In this document: positions 58,150-64,000 of the stretch, piece after piece
Position numbering within the stretch: the stretch's first letter is position 1
Layout: every line of letters starts with the position of its first letter
From: Jatrophihabitans sp964252635
GTDB taxonomy: Bacteria; Actinomycetota; Actinomycetes; Mycobacteriales; Jatrophihabitantaceae
Length of the DNA: 64,000 nt
NCBI RefSeq assembly: GCF_964252635.1
Contig: NZ_CAXUNP010000001.1
Coordinates: 62,001 to 126,000 of the forward strand
Reading direction: 5' to 3'
The notes under the pieces: generated by a model
Told to the model about the DNA's origin: nothing
Database searches by the model: none
Seen by the model: only the letters and a program-made list of their open reading frames with translations
Translations under genes and position numbers: made by a program

Positions 58150-59588
58150 TGACCAGCAACGTCTTCGACTACGCGCCGGCTCCGGAGTCGCGCGACATCG
58201 CCCGGCTTCGTCCGAGCTACCAGATCTTCGTCGACGGACGGTTCCGCGACGGTGCGGGTGAGGCCGTCAAGACCATCAACCCCGCCGACGAGACGCCGCT
58301 GGCCGAGGTGGCCGAGGCCGGCCCGTCCGACGTCGACGACGCGGTGCGCGCGGCCCGTCGTGCCTACGAAGGCCCGTGGTCGGCGATGTCCGGCGCCGAG
58401 CGCGGTAAGTACCTGTTCCGCATCGCCCGCGCCATCCAGGAACGTGGTCGCGAGCTGGCCGTGCTCGAGTCACTCGACAACGGCAAGCCGATCCGCGAGT
58501 CGCGCGACGTCGACATCCCCACCGCGGCCGCGCACTTCTTCTACTACGCCGGCTGGGCCGACAAGCTCGGGTACGCCGGTTTCGGGCCGACTCCGCGGCC
58601 GCTCGGCGTCGCCGGGCAGATCATCCCTTGGAACTTCCCGCTGCTCATGGCGGCGTGGAAGATCGCGCCGGCGCTCGCCACGGGCAACACCGTCGTGCTG
58701 AAGCCGGCCGAGACGACGCCGCTCACCGCCCTGGTGCTGGCCGAGATCGTCGCCGAGGCCGACCTGCCGCCGGGCGTCGTCAACATCCTGGCCGGTGGCC
58801 CGTCGATCGGTCAGGCCATCGTCGAGCACGACGGCATCGACAAGATCGCGTTCACGGGCTCGACCGACGTCGGCAAGATCATCCAGCGCTCGGTGGCGGG
58901 TTCCGGTAAGAAGCTGACCCTCGAGCTCGGCGGCAAGGCAGCCAACATCGTCTTCGACGACGCACCGCTCGACCAGGCTGTCGAGGGCATCGTCAACGGC
59001 ATCTTCTTCAACCAGGGCCAGGTCTGCTGCGCCGGGTCGCGGTTGCTCGTCCAGGAGTCGATCGCCGAGGAGCTCATCGCGTCCCTGCAGCGGCGGTTGG
59101 GCACGCTGCGCGTCGGCGACCCGCTCGACAAGAACACCGACGTCGGCGCGATCAACTCGGCGGAGCAGCTGACGCGCATCCGGGCCCTCGTCGACGCGGG
59201 CGAGGCCGAGGGCGCGACGCGATGGTCGCCGCCGTGCGACCTGCCCGACCGCGGGTTCTGGTTCGCCCCGACCGTGTTCACGGACGTGTCGCAGGCCAGC
59301 CGCGTCGCGCAGGAGGAGATCTTCGGGCCGGTTCTGTCCGTGCTGACCTTCCGCACGCCCGACGAGGCGGTGGCCAAGGCGAACAACACGCCGTACGGGC
59401 TGTCGGCCGGCATCTGGACGGAGAAGGGCTCGCGCATCCTGTCGGTGGCCAACCGGCTGCGGGCCGGGGTGGTGTGGGCGAACACCTTCAATCGTTTCGA
59501 CCCGAGCGCGCCGTTCGGTGGTTACCAGGAGTCCGGCTTCGGTCGTGAGGGCGGACGGCACGGGCTGGAGGGTTACCTCGATGTCTGA
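58149..59588 (+). CDS. Aldehyde dehydrogenase, catalytic copy
   Basis: 479 residues. NAD-binding IPWNFPLLMAAWKIAPAL and FTGSTDVGKIIQ; the general-base Glu in LELGGK; the nucleophilic Cys in NQGQVCCAGSR; and PEEIFGPV-type QEEIFGPVLSVLTF. All catalytic residues are present. However it ends GREGGRHGLEGYLDV, about six to eight residues short of the usual final TETKTVWI-type strand, which contributes to oligomerisation. It probably oxidises acetaldehyde (from DeoC) to acetate. The next gene starts 8 bases inside it. Confidence 0.94.
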   Translation: MTSNVFDYAPAPESRDIARLRPSYQIFVDGRFRDGAGEAVKTINPADETPLAEVAEAGPSDVDDAVRAARRAYEGPWSAMSGAERGKYLFRIARAIQERGRELAVLESLDNGKPIRESRDVDIPTAAAHFFYYAGWADKLGYAGFGPTPRPLGVAGQIIPWNFPLLMAAWKIAPALATGNTVVLKPAETTPLTALVLAEIVAEADLPPGVVNILAGGPSIGQAIVEHDGIDKIAFTGSTDVGKIIQRSVAGSGKKLTLELGGKAANIVFDDAPLDQAVEGIVNGIFFNQGQVCCAGSRLLVQESIAEELIASLQRRLGTLRVGDPLDKNTDVGAINSAEQLTRIRALVDAGEAEGATRWSPPCDLPDRGFWFAPTVFTDVSQASRVAQEEIFGPVLSVLTFRTPDEAVAKANNTPYGLSAGIWTEKGSRILSVANRLRAGVVWANTFNRFDPSAPFGGYQESGFGREGGRHGLEGYLDV

Positions 59589-60444
59589 CGACCGCATCGA
59601 CGTCCGCAAGACCTACAAGCTCTACGTCGGCGGCGCGTTCCCCCGCTCGGAGTCCGGCCGGTCCTACCCGGTGCACGGGCCGAAAGGCGCGCTGCTCGCG
59701 CACGCGGCGCAGGCGTCGCGCAAGGACGTCCGTGACGCGGTGGTCGCCGCCCGTTCCGCCTTCGGCAAGTGGTCGACGGCCACCGCCTACAACCGCGGCC
59801 AGATCCTCTACCGCGTGGCCGAGATGCTCGAGGGCCGGCGGGCGCAGTTCGTCGACGAGGTCCTGGCCTCGGAGAAGACCACCCCGCGGCGGGCGGCGGC
59901 CCAGGTCGACGCGGCGGTCGACCGGTTCGTGCACTACGCCGGGTGGAGCGACAAGTTCGCGCAGGTCGTCGGGTCCACCAACCCCGTCGCCGGCCCCTAC
60001 TTCACCTTCTCGCTGCCGGAGCCGACCGGCGTGGTCGCGGTGCTCGCTCCGCAGGACTCGTCGTTGCTGGGGCTGGTCTCGGTGGTCGCACCGGTGCTGG
60101 CCACCGGCAACACCTGTGTCGTCGTGGCCTCGCAGGAGCACCCGCTGCCGGCGGTCGTCCTGGCCGAGGTGCTGGCGACGTCCGACCTGCCCGGCGGGGT
60201 CGTGAACCTGCTGACGGGGTACACCGCCGAGCTGGCGCCGTGGCTCGCGTCGCACCGTGACGTGAACGCCATCGACCTCACCGGTGCTGCCCCCGAGATG
60301 CGGGCGGCCCTGCAGGGGGCGGCGGCCGGCAACGTCAAGCGCACGTACGTGCCCCGCTCGACCGACTGGACCGCCGAACCCGGCCTGTCCCGCCTGTTGG
60401 CGTTCACCGAGACCAAGACCGTCTGGCACCCGATCGGCGTCTGA
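59581..60444 (+). CDS. Aldehyde dehydrogenase homologue lacking the catalytic domain
   Basis: 287 residues. The N-terminal and cofactor-binding part is aligned with the full enzyme up to NAIDLTGA (the FTGS position), with HYAGWSDKF, NPVAGPYFTFSLPEPTGVVAVLAPQDSSLLG and ATGNTCVVVAS in place. Then the whole catalytic domain with the Glu and Cys is absent, and the protein ends LLAFTETKTVWHPIGV, which looks like the terminal ALDH strand. It is thus an ALDH with an internal deletion that keeps the oligomerisation strand missing from its neighbour. Likely a structural or regulatory partner; cannot be an active enzyme by itself. Confidence 0.85.
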   Translation: MSDDRIDVRKTYKLYVGGAFPRSESGRSYPVHGPKGALLAHAAQASRKDVRDAVVAARSAFGKWSTATAYNRGQILYRVAEMLEGRRAQFVDEVLASEKTTPRRAAAQVDAAVDRFVHYAGWSDKFAQVVGSTNPVAGPYFTFSLPEPTGVVAVLAPQDSSLLGLVSVVAPVLATGNTCVVVASQEHPLPAVVLAEVLATSDLPGGVVNLLTGYTAELAPWLASHRDVNAIDLTGAAPEMRAALQGAAAGNVKRTYVPRSTDWTAEPGLSRLLAFTETKTVWHPIGV

Positions 60445-60510
60445 CCGCGCACGATTCGACCCGCGCCGGCGATCACGGCACTGGTCGACTCGGCCGGGAA
60501 CCAGCCCGCA

Positions 60511-60563
60511 TCTCCTACGCGATGGCGCGATTTCGAGCCCGATCCGAACCAGCGCGTAGGAGA
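60511..60563. terminator. Inverted repeat between convergent genes
   Basis: TCTCCTACGCG (60511-60521) and CGCGTAGGAGA (60553-60563) pair perfectly; outer GGTCGA/TCGACC (60483-60488, 60571-60576) enlarge the dyad. It lies between the stops of the truncated dehydrogenase and the S53 peptidase, as expected for a bidirectional terminator. Confidence 0.55.
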
Positions 60564-60586
60564 CGAGGGGTCGACCGACCGGCTCG

Positions 60587-62146
60587 CTAGCTCGCGGTGG
60601 TGGCGCCCTGCAGGACGGCGAGCAGGTCAGTTCCGACGGGCACGCCCAACCCGGTGCACGCGTCCCACCCGGGCTGGGCCGAGTAGGCGCCGTTCGAGCC
60701 GGACGTGATGTCGCGGAAGCCGGGCGCCGTCTTGCCCTGCGCGGCGCCGGCGTAGAGGGCGGGTTGCAGCAGCCCGAGCGGCTTGCCCACCGCAGCGGCG
60801 AGCCGGCAGACGATGCCCGCCCAGAGCGGCGCCACGGCGGAGGTGCCGCCGATGACGGTGGCCGTGCCGTCGACCAGCACCTGGTAGCCGGTCTGCGGAT
60901 CGGCGACGGCGGCGACGTCGGGCACCCCGCGCCCGGCCTTGCCGCCGGCCCCGGCCCGCACCGGCACGCCCGCCTTCGCCTGCCAGTCGGGAACCGGGAA
61001 CGCGTCGCTGACGCCGCCGCCCGTGGCCCCGCCCTGGCCACCGTCGTTCCACACCGTCTCCGTGTCGACGGAGCCGTCGGCCGCCAGGTGCAGCGACGTA
61101 CCCCCGCAACCCAGCACGTGCGGCGACGAAGCGGGGAAGTCGGCGTGCTGCTCCCCACCGGCCTGGGCGTCGGTGCTGCCGTTGTCGCCGGCCGCGGCCG
61201 AGACGGTCACGCCCAGCAGCGCCGCGTCGGCCAGCGCGTTGTCCATGGCGGTGCGGCCCTGCGCGCTCCACTGGTCCTCGCTCTGGCCCCAGCTGATGGT
61301 CATCGCGGTGGGCGCGGGCTCGGCGTGCGCGGCCTGCGTGATCGCGTCGACGAACCCGTCGTCGGTGTTCGGGGCGAAGTAGACGAACTGCCTGGCCGCG
61401 GGCGCGATGCCGCCGGCGACCTCGATGTCGAGCAGCACCTCGCCGTCGGCACCGTTCGGGTCCTGGCCGGCGACATTCGTCGCGCCGTCGACGCCGACCG
61501 CGGTCACCGTCGGCGGGGTGAGCTCCAAGCCCTTGAAGTAGGTGTCCAGGTCGGGCTGCCCGAACCCGCCGCCCAGCTCGATGACGGCGATGATCTGGCC
61601 CGCGCCGTCGCCCTCGGGCAGCTGGTACACCGACGCGAGCTGCACGGGCGTGTAGGACACCGACTCGGCAGCCTTGGCGGCCGTGAGGAACCGGGCCCTG
61701 GCCTGGGGGCGGTCGTCGAGGCCCAGCACCGCCGCCACCGGCCCGGCCAGGTCGGCGGGCAGCGACAGCTCGCCCTCGCGCCGCCGCTGGCCGGGGACGT
61801 CCGAGACGGTCTGCTGCAGCGACGTGCCGAACAGCGCGGTCAGCGTGCCGGCCGAACCACGCACCCGCACCAGGCGCGTCGCGGGGTCGGCGCTGAGCAC
61901 CTCGGCGCCGGCCGCGGTGACCGCTGCGGTGACCGTGCGGACGTCGTCCGGATCGGCGCCGTAACGGTCGGCCAGCTCGGCGCGCGACAGCGGAGGCCCG
62001 GAGAAGGCCGCGGCGTCCGGCTCGGCGCGACGGCGCAGGACGATCGTCGTCTCCAGCACGGTCGCGGGGTCGAGCGGGCCCGCCAGTTCGGCCGGGGCGA
62101 CAGCGGGACGGGAACTGCCGGGCAGGGTCACACGCGATTCGCTCAT
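60587..62146 (-). CDS. S53-family serine peptidase (sedolisin/kumamolisin type)
   Basis: 519 residues. An N-terminal activation domain (residues about 1-160) includes LADRYGADPDDVRTVTAAVTAAGAEVL; the catalytic domain has GADGEVLLDIEVAGGIAP with the Glu/Asp pair, the oxyanion Asp in SAAAGDNGSTDA, the Ser in GGTSAVAPLWAG, and a Ca2+ site in FRDITSGSNGAYS and PGWDACTGLG. No signal peptide is visible, as in kumamolisin. Acid-active endopeptidase activity is expected. ATG 62146 is chosen over 62152 because CACACT lies 7 bases upstream. Confidence 0.92.
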   Translation of the reverse strand: MSESRVTLPGSSRPAVAPAELAGPLDPATVLETTIVLRRRAEPDAAAFSGPPLSRAELADRYGADPDDVRTVTAAVTAAGAEVLSADPATRLVRVRGSAGTLTALFGTSLQQTVSDVPGQRRREGELSLPADLAGPVAAVLGLDDRPQARARFLTAAKAAESVSYTPVQLASVYQLPEGDGAGQIIAVIELGGGFGQPDLDTYFKGLELTPPTVTAVGVDGATNVAGQDPNGADGEVLLDIEVAGGIAPAARQFVYFAPNTDDGFVDAITQAAHAEPAPTAMTISWGQSEDQWSAQGRTAMDNALADAALLGVTVSAAAGDNGSTDAQAGGEQHADFPASSPHVLGCGGTSLHLAADGSVDTETVWNDGGQGGATGGGVSDAFPVPDWQAKAGVPVRAGAGGKAGRGVPDVAAVADPQTGYQVLVDGTATVIGGTSAVAPLWAGIVCRLAAAVGKPLGLLQPALYAGAAQGKTAPGFRDITSGSNGAYSAQPGWDACTGLGVPVGTDLLAVLQGATTAS

Positions 62147-62223
62147 GACCACCAGTGTGCAGCGGCCAACGACAGTTTCGGGAGTGCCTGTCAGGCCAGG
62201 AATTGGTCACGCGCGCGAGCCGG

Positions 62224-62229
62224 TACGTT
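62224..62229 (+). promoter_or_regulatory. -10 box TACGTT for leaderless acidic protein gene
   Basis: TACGTT, 7 bases before the ATG at 62237. Confidence 0.6.
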
Positions 62230-62236
62230 CGGGGGC

Positions 62237-63274
62237 ATGACGAGCTCAGCACCGTCCATCGTGCCGATCACCATCACCGTCGACGACCGCACGGGCCTGA
62301 CCCTGTACGCCCCGCCGTGGGAGGACGAGGACGAGGAGCAGTGGCAGGGGTTCCTGGGCGACGGTCGCAAGATCCTGCTCTACCCGAGCACCGACGAGCT
62401 CGCCGCCTTCATCGCCTCCGGCGAGGAGAACGACCTGTCCGACCATCCCGCGTACGGCCAGATCCTCAAGGCCACGCCGGACGATCTCAAGCCGGGATCC
62501 GAGGACCACTACGACCTCGACCAGGTCTACGAGTGGGCCGGTGACGAGCCCGACCCCGTGCACGTCAGCGCGCTGGCCAACGTCGTCGACATGGTGACCC
62601 GCATCGCCGACTGCTGCGACGACGGAGCGCTGCGCCGCCTGCTCGAAGGCACCCCGGCCTACGCCGAGCTCGTCGACGAGGACGTGTCCTACCAGGGCAA
62701 GGACGGCCGCAAGCGCTGGAACGAGCTCGGCGACACCATCGCCGACTCCTGGGAGCGCGCCATCAAGCGCACCTCGGACTGGTTGGAGTGGGTCGGCGAC
62801 TTCAGCGACACCGACTTCGACGTCGAGGACACCGTGTGGGAGCGCGTCGGCGCCGAGCCCATCACCATCAGGGTCGGCGACGAGAGCCTGCTCACCGTCC
62901 GCGCCGAAGTCCCGGTCGACCCCGACACCGACGAGGTCGAGATGGCCTTCCTCGGCGACGACGGCACCGTCTCGGTCTTCACCGAGGTCGCCGACCTGGC
63001 CCGCTACTGCCGCGAGGCCAAGGGCCACCGCCTGCAGAAGCTGGAGTGGTGGAGCGAGCTGGCCGAGCTCGACGACGAGGACTTCACCCCGCACGAGGTG
63101 GCGACCTTCGACCTGCGCAAGCCGTCCGACGAAGGCGCCGAGCTGCTCGTCGACCTCGCCGTGTTCTGCGACCTGGACGCGGACCTGGACCTACTCGACG
63201 AGCCCGACGTGAACCGCGAGGACTGGAACGCGTTGGTCGACGAGGTGCGCACCTGCCTGGAGCTGCAGGACTGA
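62237..63274 (+). CDS. Acidic conserved actinobacterial protein, function unknown (345 aa)
   Basis: 345 residues, very acidic (many Asp and Glu), no membrane segment. The layout is an N-terminal domain with LTLYAPPWEDEDEEQWQGFLGDGRKILLYPS, a middle with KDGRKRWNELGDTIADSWERAI, and a second, divergent copy of the N-terminal motif (ITIRVGDESLLTVRAEVPVDPDTDEVEMAFLGDDGTVSVFTEVADLARY). Similar proteins in actinobacteria are sometimes labelled primosomal protein without evidence I can see; I would not use that name. The two related modules suggest an internal duplication. Leaderless start with TACGTT. Confidence 0.8.
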   Translation: MTSSAPSIVPITITVDDRTGLTLYAPPWEDEDEEQWQGFLGDGRKILLYPSTDELAAFIASGEENDLSDHPAYGQILKATPDDLKPGSEDHYDLDQVYEWAGDEPDPVHVSALANVVDMVTRIADCCDDGALRRLLEGTPAYAELVDEDVSYQGKDGRKRWNELGDTIADSWERAIKRTSDWLEWVGDFSDTDFDVEDTVWERVGAEPITIRVGDESLLTVRAEVPVDPDTDEVEMAFLGDDGTVSVFTEVADLARYCREAKGHRLQKLEWWSELAELDDEDFTPHEVATFDLRKPSDEGAELLVDLAVFCDLDADLDLLDEPDVNREDWNALVDEVRTCLELQD

Positions 63275-63333
63275 CCCCGAGACGGGCGGCCCGCAGCCGG
63301 AACAGCCCCACCGGCTGAGGCGTTCCACCAGGT

Positions 63334-64000
63334 ATGGCCCAGCTCCCGCCCGTCCCGCTGTCCGTGCTCGACCTCGCTCCGGTCGCCGACGGGGTCAGCA
63401 CCACCGACGCCCTGCGCGCGACGATCTCGGTCGCCCAGCAGGCCGACGAGTTGGGATACACCCGCTTCTGGGTCGCCGAGCACCACAACATGACCGGCAT
63501 CGCCAGCTCGGCCCCCGCGGTGCTCATCGGCGCCATCGCGGGCGCCACCGAGCGCATCAGGGTCGGTTCGGGTGGCGTCATGCTGCCCAACCACGCACCG
63601 CTCGCGATCGCCGAGCAGTTCGGCACCCTGGCCTCGCTGTACCCGGGACGCATCGACCTCGGCCTCGGCCGGGCGCCCGGCAGCGACGGGCTCACCGCGG
63701 CCGCGCTGCGCCGCACCACCGACCTGCAGGCCGACCACTTCCCCGAAGAGCTCGGCGAGCTGGCCTGCTTCCTCGCCGACGACTTCCCCGCCGACCACCC
63801 CTTCGCGCGCGTCAAGGCCGTCCCGGCCGGCGACCTCCAGCCGCCGCTGTGGCTGCTCGGCTCCAGCACGTTCAGCGCCGAGCTGGCCGGCATGCTGGGC
63901 CTGCCCTTCGCTTTCGCGCACCACTTCAGCGGGACGAACACCCTGCCCGCGCTCGCGAAGTACCGCGAGTCTTTCCGCGAGGGCGGCCTGCTGACCAAGC
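63334..64000 (+). CDS. LLM-class flavin-dependent oxidoreductase (3' end outside window)
   Basis: A frame open to the window edge; 222 residues are visible of about 330. Luciferase-like features: PLSVLDLAPVADGVSTTDALR, ELGYTRFWVAEHHNMTGIASSAPAVLIG, RIRVGSGGVMLPNHAPLAIAEQFGTLASLYPGRIDLGLGRAPG, and later PPLWLLGSSTFSAELAGMLGLPFAFAHHFS. This is the MsnO8-like subgroup, cofactor FMN or F420, substrate unknown. The ATG lies 59 bp after the acidic protein gene; there is no strong ribosome-binding site. Confidence 0.88.
   Translation, partial: MAQLPPVPLSVLDLAPVADGVSTTDALRATISVAQQADELGYTRFWVAEHHNMTGIASSAPAVLIGAIAGATERIRVGSGGVMLPNHAPLAIAEQFGTLASLYPGRIDLGLGRAPGSDGLTAAALRRTTDLQADHFPEELGELACFLADDFPADHPFARVKAVPAGDLQPPLWLLGSSTFSAELAGMLGLPFAFAHHFSGTNTLPALAKYRESFREGGLLTK

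Noticed and set aside
60764..62236. A long N-terminal extension of the acidic protein frame upstream of 62237.
   Set aside because: The upstream part is antisense to the S53 peptidase; the TACGTT box and ATG at 62237 define the start.

Overview
The window is very GC-rich (about 70%) and reads as the chromosome of a free-living actinobacterium. Supporting signs are epsilon-type acyl-CoA carboxylase subunits, a SigE-family sigma factor, STAS/HATPase regulators, GTG and TTG starts, and many apparently leaderless genes with a TANNNT box 6-7 bases before the start codon. The backbone order (PH-domain protein, birA, accD5-accE5, maf, accA3, then lpdA, an M20 amidohydrolase, PNP, pmmB and upp) recalls the Mycobacterium tuberculosis Rv3278c-Rv3309c region, with many extra genes in between. 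I cannot name a genus. No tRNA, rRNA, CRISPR array, transposase, integrase or prophage was seen. One 100-base run of N (39961-40060) is an assembly gap.

Region 1 (1-9291) is a type IV pilus operon on the plus strand: the end of pilC, two tandem major-pilin-like genes sharing a perfect 101-bp block, three minor-pilin genes (PilV-, PilW- and PilX-like, the last 917 residues), pilM, pilN, pilO, and a prepilin peptidase stub that stops where the catalytic domain should begin. Strong stem-loops separate pilC, the major pilins, the minor pilins and the peptidase stub.

Region 2 (9278-24681) carries an aldo/keto reductase, a PH-domain membrane protein, a polytopic membrane protein overlapping birA by 225 bp, propionyl-CoA carboxylase CT and epsilon subunits, an APC permease coupled to a 38-residue membrane peptide, a crotonase, a methyltransferase, an OmpR/HK two-component pair, MTA phosphorylase, an acyl-CoA dehydrogenase, Maf, an NTF2-like protein, a frameshifted HNH nuclease and a threonine-aldolase-like enzyme.

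Region 3 (24767-33066) has a minus-strand operon of acyl-CoA dehydrogenase, carboxyltransferase, a 58-residue epsilon-like subunit and a class III nucleotide cyclase. A divergent MerR regulator faces it across a LiuR-like operator. An MFS exporter and the biotin carboxylase/BCCP subunit follow; that subunit can serve both carboxyltransferases.

Region 4 (33166-44845) holds a secreted S8-like protease lacking the usual His, an LpdA-type flavoprotein, a gamma-glutamylcyclotransferase-like protein, an M20 amidohydrolase, a 63-bp tandem repeat beside the gap, a GCS2 carboxylate-amine ligase, a CPA1 antiporter, a 50-residue leaderless protein, the MeaB GTPase and a TMEM175 channel. Region 5 (44817-48838) is methylmalonyl-CoA mutase mutAB. 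Together with AccA3/AccD5/AccE5 it forms a route from propionyl-CoA to succinyl-CoA (the epimerase was not seen).

Region 6 (48899-60444) has a DUF2891 protein, a STAS antagonist facing an HATPase kinase, a DksA-type protein, PNP and phosphosugar mutase, a SigE-family sigma factor with exported and DUF427 proteins, a GH114-like lipoprotein, upp, and deoC with a full aldehyde dehydrogenase plus a catalytically gutted one. Region 7 (60587-64000) has an S53 sedolisin, an acidic actinobacterial protein and the start of a luciferase-like oxidoreductase.

The observations most worth a second look are the deoC-ALDH-pseudoALDH arrangement, the truncated prepilin peptidase, the duplicated pilins, the permease-coupled mini-protein, the dispersed GTTGTCCGCG palindromes and the repeat at the gap.
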